Position numbers and translations under genes: made by a program. From Microcaldota archaeon (GTDB lineage Archaea; Micrarchaeota; Micrarchaeia; Anstonellales; Bilamarchaeaceae): 42,430 bases of DNA. Position 1 is the first letter of the stretch, and each line of letters opens with the position of its first letter. Where the stretch lies: positions 1-42,430 of the forward strand of contig JAHJDH010000024.1 in NCBI GenBank assembly GCA_018812625.1. The letters are read 5' to 3'. Under the pieces are notes generated by a model that made no database searches, was not told where the DNA came from, and was given only the letters and a program-made list of their open reading frames with translations. Below are positions 17,223 through 25,914 of this stretch, one piece after another.

Positions 17223-18101
17223 CTATTCTAAGATCTCGATGGAATCAACAACTCCATCGCCATCTTCATCATACCCTGCAACTACGTGATTCATTTTTTC
17301 ATCTTTAATGTCTATTTTTTCTTTTACAAGAGCAATAACAGCTGCTCTTGTTCCATGGCTGTTTAGTCCTCCTATCAGAAGAACTTTCTTGTTTTTGTTG
17401 TGTGGATTTTTAATCAGCTCAATAACCCCCACGTTCTCCTCATATTTCTTTCCTGTTATCTCGCTTTTTACAATGAAATTTTTCTCATCAAATTTGATTG
17501 GCAGTTTATCGTTTATGTCATGTACGAATGTATTGACCTTTGGACCGCCCGCGACAATAAGGTTTTTCTCTCTTAGTTCCTTGTTCATCCTAACATCAAG
17601 CGAATAAAGAGGAAAATCAAATGTTGCATGCTGGCCAAGATACATTGCAAGCTCCAGCATTCCATACTCGCTTCCTCTTGCTCTATATTTTCCATGGGGC
17701 TCTGGAGAACCTATGACAATAGAAGCATCAAAAAATCCATCTTTGATAAATGGCTGAATTATCTTTGGAACTGGTTTTGTTGTAATCGAACTTTCTTTCC
17801 ATTTTGTTTTGTTTATCACAATGGCAAGACTTTCTGCTCTGCTTCGGTATCTTTTTGCAATCCCCCCATTTCTCTCCTCATAATCAACAAACTCCAAAAG
17901 ATTTGCTTTCTCAAGAATTTTTATGTGATAATAAATCGTTTGCAAAGGCATTTTCAATTTGCGGGCAAGCTCTGCCGGATATGACGGCTCATTGCAGATC
18001 ATCTTCAAGATCTCAAGTCTATCTCTCGAGAGCGCACTGATAGTATTTGAATCAATGCTCAGACAACCCAGGGATTTTCCATCATCGTTAAACAGTCTCA
18101 T
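17223..18101 (-). CDS. ArsR-like winged-helix regulator fused to an S-layer-like domain with EF-hand-like tail
   Basis: About 292 residues. The N-terminal third (about 25-90) is a winged helix with the DNA-reading helix PLQTIYYHIKILEKANLL. A domain follows (about 115-270) with GSPEPHGKYRARGSEYG and VAGGPKVN, which I associate with archaeal S-layer-type domains fused to such regulators. The C-terminus ends DEDGDGVVDSIE, matching a D-x-D-x-D-G calcium loop. There is no signal peptide, so the sensor part is probably cytosolic. I prefer ATG 18101 over the GTG at 18110. It is divergent from glmS, with an inverted repeat between them, and converges with the tandem carbonic anhydrase after 3 nt. Confidence 0.7.
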   Translation of the reverse strand: MRLFNDDGKSLGCLSIDSNTISALSRDRLEILKMICNEPSYPAELARKLKMPLQTIYYHIKILEKANLLEFVDYEERNGGIAKRYRSRAESLAIVINKTKWKESSITTKPVPKIIQPFIKDGFFDASIVIGSPEPHGKYRARGSEYGMLELAMYLGQHATFDFPLYSLDVRMNKELREKNLIVAGGPKVNTFVHDINDKLPIKFDEKNFIVKSEITGKKYEENVGVIELIKNPHNKNKKVLLIGGLNSHGTRAAVIALVKEKIDIKDEKMNHVVAGYDEDGDGVVDSIEILE

Positions 18102-18126
18102 ACGAACCACTATGAAAATTTTTGAA

Positions 18127-18151
18127 TACTATTAAAGTTTTTTCAATAGTA
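18127..18151. promoter_or_regulatory. Inverted-repeat operator between regulator and glmS
   Basis: TACTATT (18127-18133) and AATAGTA (18145-18151) are perfect inverted arms with an 11-nt spacer, about one helical turn centre to centre plus a half. The left arm overlaps a TATA-like element for the regulator. The right arm touches the TTTTAAAAA element of glmS (about 18152-18161). This suggests the winged-helix protein controls both genes. Confidence 0.5.
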
Positions 18152-18194
18152 GTTTTAAAAATACTTTTGGTTTTACCTTTTCTGTGATTAATTT

Positions 18195-19916
18195 ATGTGC
18201 GGAATTATTGGTTATATCGGTTCAAACGTAGCTTCTCAAATTCTTACAGAAGGCCTCAAGAGACTTGAATATCGCGGGTATGATTCTGTTGGAATAGCAG
18301 TACTGGATAACTCCAGTCTTGAAATCCGCAAAGATATCGGAATGGTTGATGAAGTTTCAACTGCTCTTCAATTTACTAATGTTAATGGGCATATTGGTCT
18401 TGGACACACCAGATGGGCAACTCATGGATCTGTTTGTCGTGAAAATTCCCATCCTCATTTTGACTCCAGTAAAAAAATAGTTGCAGCACACAATGGGGTT
18501 ATTGAAAATTTTTCTAAACTCCGAGATGATTTACTGTCAAAAGGACACAAATTTGTATCTGATACTGATTCAGAACTTATCCCGCATCTAATCGAAGAAC
18601 ATGCAAAAGATTCCAATCTTCTAAAGGCATTTATCAAATCTGTTTTGGAGATACAAGGTTCCTATGCAATAGTCGCACTCAGTTCTGCTGATAGTGAGGA
18701 GCGATTATTTTTAGCTAGAAAAAACAGTCCGCTTATTATCGGAGTTGGGCAAGGGGAAATGTTCTGTGCATCTGACATATCTGCAATGCTCAAACATACC
18801 AAGACTTTTGTTCCTCTTGAAGAAGGAGACATTGCAATTCTCACAAAAACAGGATACAAGGTTTATTCAGTTGATGGATCAGAAGTTCAAAGAAAACAGA
18901 TAACAGTTGATTGGAACGAGGATATTGCTCAGAAAGGCGGCTATTCTCATTTCATGCTAAAGGAGATCCATGATCAAAAGCATTTTATCAATGAAAGTCT
19001 TGCAACAGATGTTACAGAAGCAAAAAAACTAATTGGAGAATATGAAAAGATACATGTTCTTGGCTGTGGTACTTCTTATCATGCTGGATTGATACTTGCT
19101 CATCTTCTTCCAGATAAAAATATCCATGCCTTTATTGCAAGCGATTATCCATTTGTAGCAAAACCAGATGAAAAAACATTAATCATAGCAATAAGTCAAA
19201 GCGGTGAAACTGCTGATATTCTGCAGGCACTTCGCTTTGCAAAAAACTCCTCAAAAATCGCAATAACAAATACTGTTGAATCTACAATAACTAGAATTTG
19301 CGATATTACTGTTTATCTTAATTCCGGCCCTGAAATTGGGGTTGCGGCAACCAAGACATTCACGTCTCAGCTTGCAGTAATTTTCAAGCTTGCTCGGGAA
19401 AAGCCTGTTGGTCTATCTGCTATCATCGAGAAAATGATTGAAAAAGAAAATGAAATCAAGGCAATTGCAGCAAAGCTTGCCGGAAGCGAGCACGCGTTTT
19501 TTTTAGCGCGAGGCCTCAATGTTCCAATTGCCAATGAGGGCTCTTTAAAATTCAAGGAAATTACGTATATCCATTCAGAGGCATATCCTGGTGGAGAGCT
19601 TAAGCATGGAACACTGAGCCTTATTACTGACGGAACTCCAATTATCGCTCTTGCTCCAAAAGATGAGACTGTAATAAAACTTCTTGGAAACATCAAAGAA
19701 GCAAAAGCAAGAGGCGGATTGATAATAAGTCTAACTAATGACGATAATGTAAAAGAAGAAAGTGATTTTGTTATCGGTCTTCCAGATATTGAAGTCTCAT
19801 TGTATCCGTTTGCACTAATTGTTCCATTGCAGCTACTTGCCTATCATGTGAGTGTGCTGCGCGGAATAAATCCGGATAGGCCAAGAAACCTGGCAAAGTC
19901 AGTTACTGTGGAGTAG
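18195..19916 (+). CDS. glmS: Glutamine-fructose-6-phosphate aminotransferase
   Basis: Makes glucosamine-6-phosphate from fructose-6-phosphate and glutamine, the entry to amino-sugar and glycan synthesis. Cys2 after the initiator Met is the glutaminase nucleophile (MCGIIGYIG), followed by LEYRGYDSVGIA, TRWATHG and an HNGVIENF motif. Two SIS isomerase domains follow (about 270-400 and 430-570) with GCGTSYHAG, SQSGETADT-like and KHGTLSLI segments, and the family ending PRNLAKSVTVE. At 573 residues it is slightly shorter than the bacterial enzyme. An inverted-repeat operator upstream points to control by the divergent regulator. The stop is 1 nt from the convergent beta-propeller gene. Confidence 0.95.
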   Translation: MCGIIGYIGSNVASQILTEGLKRLEYRGYDSVGIAVLDNSSLEIRKDIGMVDEVSTALQFTNVNGHIGLGHTRWATHGSVCRENSHPHFDSSKKIVAAHNGVIENFSKLRDDLLSKGHKFVSDTDSELIPHLIEEHAKDSNLLKAFIKSVLEIQGSYAIVALSSADSEERLFLARKNSPLIIGVGQGEMFCASDISAMLKHTKTFVPLEEGDIAILTKTGYKVYSVDGSEVQRKQITVDWNEDIAQKGGYSHFMLKEIHDQKHFINESLATDVTEAKKLIGEYEKIHVLGCGTSYHAGLILAHLLPDKNIHAFIASDYPFVAKPDEKTLIIAISQSGETADILQALRFAKNSSKIAITNTVESTITRICDITVYLNSGPEIGVAATKTFTSQLAVIFKLAREKPVGLSAIIEKMIEKENEIKAIAAKLAGSEHAFFLARGLNVPIANEGSLKFKEITYIHSEAYPGGELKHGTLSLITDGTPIIALAPKDETVIKLLGNIKEAKARGGLIISLTNDDNVKEESDFVIGLPDIEVSLYPFALIVPLQLLAYHVSVLRGINPDRPRNLAKSVTVE

Positions 19917-19917
19917 C

Positions 19918-21588
19918 TTACCTTTTTTTCTTTTTGGCAAACCTTTGCTTTAGGAATCTTGTCCAAACCTGCCAAAGGACAATGATAATAACCAAAACTC
20001 CTCCAGCTAGAATGAATGGATTGACTCCACTTTCATTTACTGTGAACTTTACTGTTTTGTCATTGAATCCAATTTTCTTAACAGTTATGCTATGGCTTGA
20101 TGGTTCGTTTAGAGTTAGTGTAATGTTTTTGCCTGATTGTTTTCCTTCTCCACTATTGAGTGTCCATGTAAATCTTTCAACTGGAGAACCGTCGTCTCCA
20201 TCATTTACATAGATCGTGAATTCTTCTCCTTCTATAATGCTTGGAGGAACTCGGATTTTCAGGTCTGATAGTGCAGCATTTGGATCATGATTGATTGTAA
20301 CTTCAGTAAATGTTGGGCCGCTTTCCTGGCCGCTACCATCTGAAACCATACAGAAAATTGTGTTAAGTCCCATGTTGAAATTTTCACTTGGGTCCAGATA
20401 GTATATCCAATTGCTTTCTCCTGTTTCTGCTTCTTTCCATTCTCCATTGTTTATGCTTACCCAAACAGCAGCATTACCAGATTCTGAAACATAATTTCCA
20501 TTGACAACTACTTCCTTAAGTCCAATGAGATCTCCTTCCATTGGGTTGGTTAATGAACATGCTCTCTCAGTACTGTATGAATAAATGTTACTATCTCCAG
20601 ATCCGAATATCACTGAATTCAGGTAGAACAATGGACTTCCAACTGCTCCTGCAGAAGGTCCGCTCCAGAGTATGTCCCCATTTTCTCTTGAAATAGCGTA
20701 AATATTTCTGTCTCCTGCACCAACAAAGACAACATCAATACCGCCCATTCTTCCAAGTTCTGGCTGTGATTTAATTGCTAGCTGGGTTTTTGCTTCCCAA
20801 AGTATCCTTCCGTTTGAATCAACTGCATAAATCCTTCCATCATTGCTTCCGAAATATGCAGTATTTGAATCAACTACAGCACTGCCCAAAATCCAGTTTC
20901 GGCTTTGAACTTCCCAGTGTTTGAGTCCAGTGCTGACTCTGTAGGCATGCATTTTACTATCAAGCGCGCCAATGTAAACAACATCTCCTGAAACTATAGG
21001 ACGTGAGAGCCAGTATTTCCCCCCGCTAATACTTGTTTTCCAGAGGGTTTGACCGCTTTCGCTAATTTTAATTAGTTCATTATCATTTCCATAAATTACA
21101 AAACCACTGCCAGATGCCGGTGCAGTTAGAATTTGCTCTTCTTTAATATCTTCAAAACTTACTAACGTTGTTACAGTTCCTGCTTTGGACACTTTGTAAA
21201 CTCCACTATCAGCAGTTACAAATATGTCCTTATCATTTGCACTAGCTCCATAAATTCGTGAAGCATTGTAATCTGTTGTATTGAAATCAACCTGCCAGAT
21301 TACCTTTCCTCCTGCTCCTAATTTTGTCAATTTTGCTGATGTTGTTGAACTAACTACTGCATTGTCAAAAACAAAAACCTCATTTGGAACTATTCCAACA
21401 GAAGTGGACCATTTTCGAGCGCCGCTAACAGCATCAAGTGAATATATATTTCCATCATCAGAAGCAGTTACAATAGCGCCCTGATAAACTACAGGTTTGA
21501 TTGAAACTGAACCTTCAGTATCGAATTCCCAGACTAAAGAAGAAAAAGAAATCGAAATCAAAAGAAAAAGAACAAGGAGTTGTTTCAT
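19918..21588 (-). CDS. Exported PQQ-type beta-propeller protein, membrane anchored
   Basis: 556 residues. A signal peptide (MKQLLVLFLLISISFSS) is followed by a beta-propeller of PQQ-like repeats (about 20-345), recognisable by recurring D-x-x-(S/T)-G-x-x-x-W and Y-(S/A)-x-D motifs such as SLDAVSGARKW and AISRENGDILW. Two Ig/PKD-like beta domains follow (about 346-430 and 440-520), then a transmembrane helix and a basic KQRFAKKKKR tail. This is a surface protein facing outward. It lacks quinoprotein dehydrogenase cofactor residues that I could identify, so a structural or binding role is more likely than catalysis. It lies 4 nt downstream of rpl11 and may be co-transcribed with it. Confidence 0.75.
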   Translation of the reverse strand: MKQLLVLFLLISISFSSLVWEFDTEGSVSIKPVVYQGAIVTASDDGNIYSLDAVSGARKWSTSVGIVPNEVFVFDNAVVSSTTSAKLTKLGAGGKVIWQVDFNTTDYNASRIYGASANDKDIFVTADSGVYKVSKAGTVTTLVSFEDIKEEQILTAPASGSGFVIYGNDNELIKISESGQTLWKTSISGGKYWLSRPIVSGDVVYIGALDSKMHAYRVSTGLKHWEVQSRNWILGSAVVDSNTAYFGSNDGRIYAVDSNGRILWEAKTQLAIKSQPELGRMGGIDVVFVGAGDRNIYAISRENGDILWSGPSAGAVGSPLFYLNSVIFGSGDSNIYSYSTERACSLTNPMEGDLIGLKEVVVNGNYVSESGNAAVWVSINNGEWKEAETGESNWIYYLDPSENFNMGLNTIFCMVSDGSGQESGPTFTEVTINHDPNAALSDLKIRVPPSIIEGEEFTIYVNDGDDGSPVERFTWTLNSGEGKQSGKNITLTLNEPSSHSITVKKIGFNDKTVKFTVNESGVNPFILAGGVLVIIIVLWQVWTRFLKQRFAKKKKR

Positions 21589-21592
21589 GGTT

Positions 21593-22057
21593 TCACATCA
21601 TAGAATCGTGTTTTCCTTCATTAACTTCTTTGATGACCTCTCTCGCATTCTTTGAATCAATAGTTACGCCCATACTAAGGCATGTTCCAAGAACTTCCTT
21701 GACAATCTCTTTTTTGTTGGATCCAAGTGAATTGCTCTTTGCTGTTGCAATTTTCACTATCTTTTCAAGTGAGATATCACCTGCAGGAGCTTCTCTGTTT
21801 CCAGCACCCTTCTCAATTCCAACTTCCTTTTTGATAATTTCACCTGTTGGGGGACTTCCAACTTCTACTGTGAACTCTTTGGTTGCTGGATCTACAATTA
21901 CCTTTACTGGAACTTTCATTCCTGCAAAATCTTTTGTTGATTCATTGATTTTTGCAACAACTTGTCCAATGTTGACTCCCATAGGGGCCAATGCAGGTGC
22001 CAGTGGCGGTCCTGCCGATGCTTTTCCACCTTCAACAATAACATCAATAGTTTTCAT
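21593..22057 (-). CDS. rpl11: Ribosomal protein uL11
   Basis: 154 residues. The N-terminal domain has GGKASAGPPLAPALAPMGVNIGQV, the proline-rich element of the GTPase-associated centre, and the C-terminal domain binds the 23S rRNA stem-loop (residues ~70-145). In many Archaea L11 is grouped with L1 and L10. Here its downstream neighbour is a surface beta-propeller, and no other ribosomal gene is next to it. An AGAGGT Shine-Dalgarno lies in one arm of a 7-bp inverted repeat before the ATG. Confidence 0.95.
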   Translation of the reverse strand: MKTIDVIVEGGKASAGPPLAPALAPMGVNIGQVVAKINESTKDFAGMKVPVKVIVDPATKEFTVEVGSPPTGEIIKKEVGIEKGAGNREAPAGDISLEKIVKIATAKSNSLGSNKKEIVKEVLGTCLSMGVTIDSKNAREVIKEVNEGKHDSMM

Positions 22058-22064
22058 TTCACAA

Positions 22065-22123
22065 AACCTCTAAATTATTAGTATGATTCGTCAGAGGTTA
22101 ATTGATTATGTTTATTTTATAAA
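22065..22123 (-). promoter_or_regulatory. rpl11 leader: TATA box and inverted repeat covering the Shine-Dalgarno
   Basis: AACCTCT/AGAGGTT form a perfect 7-bp inverted repeat (22065-22071 and 22093-22099). The arm nearest the gene is the Shine-Dalgarno. A TATA element (TTTATAAAA on the minus strand) is at about 22115-22123. If transcription starts upstream of 22099, the mRNA could fold and hide the ribosome binding site. The predicted start from the TATA spacing (near 22093) makes this uncertain. Confidence 0.4.
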
Positions 22124-22154
22124 TCTATTACTCCTACGAATCTGTGCTCTTTGC

Positions 22155-22835
22155 TTATCCCCAACCCTCAATTTTTATTTGCTTTGGGCTGGCTCCGAGG
22201 GAGACAAGCTCATCCTTTCTTTCTTTTGCCATGCTAAGCGGTCCGCAAATCCACCAATTAAGATCAGCTGCATTTGGAACATGCCTTTCAATCATTTCTT
22301 TAGAAACTCTCCCAGTTTCGCCTTCCCAGTCCTCTCTAGTTAGAGTTATGATGATTTTGAATTTCCCATTTTTGTTAAATTTTTCAAGTTCTTCTCTATA
22401 TAATATAAAGTCTTTGGACCTTGTGCTGTAGAATAATGTGAATTCTCCTTCAATATTTCTTTTTTCAGCATCTCTCAAGATGCTCATCATTGGAGCAATG
22501 CCTGTTCCGCCTGCAATCATTCCGACTTTTTTCTCATCATTGTATGCAAAATGCCCGCCTGCTTGTTCGATTCCAACCACGTCTCCAACTTTCATTTGAT
22601 CCAGTTTTTTGGTGAGTTCTCCTCCTATAATTTTGATGCAAAATTCAAGTTCATCACCTGGAGCAGATGCTATGGAATAAGGTCTTTTTACTACACTTTC
22701 ATTATTTTCATCAAGCAAGTGGATAAATGCAAATTGGCCTGCTATATATTCAATTTCTCCTTCAATTGGCTTTAGTCTATATCTGTTTGTGAGTGGAGCG
22801 AGTGCTTTAATATCACTGATTTTGTATCTTTCCAT
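22155..22835 (-). CDS. FAD/NAD-binding oxidoreductase (ferredoxin-NADP reductase family)
   Basis: 226 residues. The FAD domain carries RPYSIAS (51-57) and a GGxLTKKL element. The nucleotide domain carries GGTGIAP (109-115) and a C-terminal CGP (197-199). There is no 2Fe-2S domain, so it resembles small reductases such as flavodoxin/ferredoxin reductase or the PyrK-like group without its iron-sulfur cysteine cluster. It would pass electrons between NAD(P)H and an unknown carrier. It stands alone between rpl11 and a divergent membrane protein gene. Confidence 0.8.
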   Translation of the reverse strand: MERYKISDIKALAPLTNRYRLKPIEGEIEYIAGQFAFIHLLDENNESVVKRPYSIASAPGDELEFCIKIIGGELTKKLDQMKVGDVVGIEQAGGHFAYNDEKKVGMIAGGTGIAPMMSILRDAEKRNIEGEFTLFYSTRSKDFILYREELEKFNKNGKFKIIITLTREDWEGETGRVSKEMIERHVPNAADLNWWICGPLSMAKERKDELVSLGASPKQIKIEGWG

Positions 22836-22888
22836 ATCTACCTTCTCGTTCGAGTATATATTTAAATCTTATTTGTAATGTCTTGATT

Positions 22889-23626
22889 ATGGATGAAGAG
22901 TTATCTCGAGTATTCAAGTATTCTTTCGATTTCTACATGAAACGTCTGGGTCTAATTATAATCTTCTCAGTTCCGTTTATCATTTCCTCACTATTGTTGA
23001 TTTTAGTTGCTGCACCAACATATCTTGCTCTTGGCAGTGTTTTTCTCAGAATAGGAAGCATTCCTGAGCTTTCAATTTTTGATCTGCTCATAACTGTTGT
23101 TGTGTATGTTCTTTCTGTTTTCATTATTTCAGATACAATTGTTAATGTCAATATAATTATCAGGTCAAAGAGGACTCTAACCTCAATAAAATCTGAAATT
23201 GTGACTGCTCTTGGGAAATACGCAACCAGAATCTTTTATATATACACAATGATGTCTCTTCTTCTTTTCATTGCACAATTATTGCTCTATGAGAACCCAC
23301 TTCAAACATGGCTCTATCCATTGTTCCTGATTATGATCTCATTCTTCCTATTCTTTGTTCCTCCTGCGGTTGTAATTGATAATTCTGATACTCCAACTGC
23401 TATCAAAAGATCAGTTCAAATGGCCATAAAAAATCCAACAATGGTGATTATTTGGGCTTTAGTCGGACTTGTTTCAATGTCTTTAGTTGAGCAGATTACT
23501 TTTTTCATTCTTCCAAGTCCATTTTCCGGATATTTCATTCTTCTCGTAAATTCTCTCATTATACTGCCATTTTTGATTGTGCTTCAGACGCAGATGTATA
23601 TGGAGAAGTATCCACTCGCAAGATAA
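22889..23626 (+). CDS. Polytopic membrane protein, hypothetical
   Basis: About 245 residues with five or six hydrophobic helices. The arrangement (short cytosolic start, paired helices, then an FFVPPAVVIDNSDTPTAIKRS segment before further helices) is reminiscent of archaeal membrane proteins of the DUF7847/GDPD-membrane-domain type, a tentative comparison. The ORF-track start is a TTG two codons earlier; ATG 22889 is preferred because ATATATTTAAA lies about 28 nt before it. Function unknown. Confidence 0.6.
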   Translation: MDEELSRVFKYSFDFYMKRLGLIIIFSVPFIISSLLLILVAAPTYLALGSVFLRIGSIPELSIFDLLITVVVYVLSVFIISDTIVNVNIIIRSKRTLTSIKSEIVTALGKYATRIFYIYTMMSLLLFIAQLLLYENPLQTWLYPLFLIMISFFLFFVPPAVVIDNSDTPTAIKRSVQMAIKNPTMVIIWALVGLVSMSLVEQITFFILPSPFSGYFILLVNSLIILPFLIVLQTQMYMEKYPLAR

Positions 23627-23673
23627 CCTCATCTTTTTAAAAGTTTTCAAACATAGTATTTTGTGGTAATACC

Positions 23674-24783
23674 ATGATCAACTCAAAAAGAACTTTACGA
23701 ACAGCCTTGGCCATCACGGTTTCAGTAGCATTTGCACAATCATGTGCTATGAGAGCAAAAGAGCCTCTTGTAGATGCGAAAGCCCAACTTCCTAAACCAG
23801 TGTCAATTGCTGGAGTCTCTAATACTATTAGGTCCGTTGAAGAAAAACAAACAAAAAGCCACAAACAAAGGATGAGGGAAGCTATCAAAACAATAAGGCA
23901 TGGGACTGATCAAGAGAAATCAGCTGCGCTTGATGAACTAAAGAACAATGCAAATAATTCAACTATTCCTCTTCTACTCCATGAGCTGGATGATCAAAAT
24001 CAGTCTGCACATTCTATCATCGTCTTTGTATTGGGCAAGCTGAAGGCCAAATCAGCTGTTCCAAAACTCATAAAACTCGCAGAAACTTCTGAAGTTATCT
24101 TCGAATCAATAGAAGCTCTTGAAAAAATAGGTGACATGCGGGCAATTCCTGTTCTAAGCAAAAAAGCAATAGATCAAGATCCATATACTCAAGCATTATC
24201 AATCAGTGCACTTGGAACTCTTGGTGCTCATGAATCAGCATCTTTAATTCTCGATGCACTAAAGAGCAAATTTGAACCTGTACTTCTAAGCGCAACTCGG
24301 GCTATTGGAAAACTCGCAGATGAGAGGGCTATTCCAGATTTGATGGCTGCTCTTCTACACAGAAGCCCAGATATATCCTCTGCGGCAAGAGATTCTCTTG
24401 GAAAAATTGGAAAACCTGCACTACGTCCACTTCTAAGTGCTTTGCAAAATGCCACCATAAACGATCGGATATATCTGATTGAAGCTATTGCAGAAATTGG
24501 AACTGTTGGAATTCCTACACTGATTCAAGAAATTTACACTGCAAGTCCAACAGCAGCATATGGGATTGTAGTTGCTCTTGGAATAATCAAGGACAAGTCT
24601 ACTATCCCAACTTTGACTATGGCACTAGAACATCCAGAGCCTAATGTTCGTGGAACTGCAGCAAATTCTCTTCGAATTATAGGGGATAAATCAACCATAC
24701 CGGCTCTTGAAAAAGTCATTACAAACGATTCAAGTCCATTTGCAGTAGCAGCTGCACGTGCAGCAATAGAATCAATGCAATAA
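23674..24783 (+). CDS. HEAT-repeat protein with export signal (possible lipoprotein)
   Basis: 369 residues. The N-terminus (MINSKRTLRTALAITVSVAFAQSC) looks like a signal peptide ending near a lipidation cysteine. A linker follows, then about eight PBS-lyase-type HEAT repeats (about 75-369) with recurring A-(I/V)-P-x-L and A-L-x-x-(I/L)-G motifs. Such repeats are protein-protein binding scaffolds. A TTTTTAAAAG element lies about 35 nt before the ATG. It is one of three HEAT proteins in the window and the only one with an export signal. Confidence 0.75.
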   Translation: MINSKRTLRTALAITVSVAFAQSCAMRAKEPLVDAKAQLPKPVSIAGVSNTIRSVEEKQTKSHKQRMREAIKTIRHGTDQEKSAALDELKNNANNSTIPLLLHELDDQNQSAHSIIVFVLGKLKAKSAVPKLIKLAETSEVIFESIEALEKIGDMRAIPVLSKKAIDQDPYTQALSISALGTLGAHESASLILDALKSKFEPVLLSATRAIGKLADERAIPDLMAALLHRSPDISSAARDSLGKIGKPALRPLLSALQNATINDRIYLIEAIAEIGTVGIPTLIQEIYTASPTAAYGIVVALGIIKDKSTIPTLTMALEHPEPNVRGTAANSLRIIGDKSTIPALEKVITNDSSPFAVAAARAAIESMQ

Positions 24784-24820
24784 ATTTCTTTTTTAAAATT
24801 CTTTGTTTTCTATTTCAGTT

Positions 24821-25804
24821 ATGTCCAAGACCGAATCAAGAAAAAAAGATCATGTTGAGCTTGTAATTGAAAAAGGAGCACAATATGAAAAAACAACTGG
24901 TTTTGAAAAAATAGAATTTGTTCACAATGCACTTCCAGAGGTTTCTCTTGAAAAAATAGATCTTTCTATGAAGTTTCTGGGGTACAATCTGAAATATCCA
25001 GTTGTTATTACGGGAATGACTGGCGGATACTCTGATGCAAGTCGGATAAACAAAGGACTTGCAGAAACTGCACAAAAATATGGATTTGCATTTGGTCTTG
25101 GCTCGCAACGTGCAATGATCGAAAAGCCTGAACTTGCAAAAACCTACCAGGTTCGCGATGTTGCTCCTGATATCCCAGTCATATCCAATATCGGTGCATA
25201 TCAGCTCAAGAAATATTCTTTTGAGCAGATAGAGTCTCTTGTTGACTCGGTTGAAGCTGATGCTCTTGCTGTTCATCTAAATCCTCTTCAGGAAGTTATC
25301 CAAAGCGAAGGAGATACTGATTTTACTGGCATCATTGCTGCCATTTCAAAAACTGCTGAAAAACTTGATGTTCCTGTGATTGCAAAAGAAACCGGGGCTG
25401 GGATAAGTCAAAATGTTGCATTAAAGCTTAAATCTGCTGGCGTGAAATACCTTGATCTTGAAGGTTCTGGAGGAACTTCCTGGAGCAAGGTGGAATATCT
25501 TCGCTCTGCTGCTGTGCCTGGTTTTGAAAACTGGGGAATTCCAACTGTTCATTCTATTCTTGAATGCCGGGGAATTCTACCAATGATTGCAAGCGGTGGC
25601 ATTCGCTCTGGCATTGATGCTGCAAAATCAATTGCACTTGGTTCTGAACTCTCTGGCGCTGCATATCCGTTCATTAAGGCCTTTGATGCTGGTTCTCTCG
25701 AGAAATATGCATCAACATTTACTGCGCAGATGCGAATGTGCGCGTTTCTCACTGGTTGCAGCAATTATAAAGATCTTAGGACTGCCCGAACTGCGTTTAT
25801 CTGA
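24821..25804 (+). CDS. fni: Type 2 isopentenyl-diphosphate isomerase (FMN-dependent)
   Basis: Interconverts IPP and DMAPP to prime isoprenoid synthesis. Family motifs of the FMN barrel appear: SRKKDHVE at the start, the MTGG loop near 67, GSQRAMI near 96, HLNPLQE, VIAKETGAGIS, and the phosphate-binding SGGIRSGIDAAK region near the C-terminus. The length of 327 residues is normal. ATG 24821 is chosen over the track's 24803, because TTTTTTAAAA lies about 28 nt before it. Together with the GGPP synthase it supplies archaeal membrane lipid precursors. The stop codon lies at the edge of a strong hairpin. Confidence 0.93.
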   Translation: MSKTESRKKDHVELVIEKGAQYEKTTGFEKIEFVHNALPEVSLEKIDLSMKFLGYNLKYPVVITGMTGGYSDASRINKGLAETAQKYGFAFGLGSQRAMIEKPELAKTYQVRDVAPDIPVISNIGAYQLKKYSFEQIESLVDSVEADALAVHLNPLQEVIQSEGDTDFTGIIAAISKTAEKLDVPVIAKETGAGISQNVALKLKSAGVKYLDLEGSGGTSWSKVEYLRSAAVPGFENWGIPTVHSILECRGILPMIASGGIRSGIDAAKSIALGSELSGAAYPFIKAFDAGSLEKYASTFTAQMRMCAFLTGCSNYKDLRTARTAFI

Positions 25805-25825
25805 GATTCTATTTCTTAGAATCTC
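25803..25825 (+). terminator. Strong 9-bp hairpin at the end of fni
   Basis: GAGATTCTA-TTTCT-TAGAATCTC is a perfect 9-bp stem with a 5-nt loop that begins within the fni stop codon. It may mark the mRNA 3' end or stabilise it. It is not followed by a clear T-tract, so a terminator function is only possible. Confidence 0.4.
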
Positions 25826-25914
25826 AAGAACGAGGTTATCCAATTTTTTCCATTATCTTGTGGTTTTAAGTGGAAAAACATATATTTAAAAGCTGTTTAT
25901 GCCATAATTGTATT

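Noticed and set aside
24836-25276. 146-aa minus-strand ORF opposite fni
   Set aside because: It is antisense to a clear type 2 IPP isomerase and has a low-complexity, Phe/Cys/Lys-rich translation.
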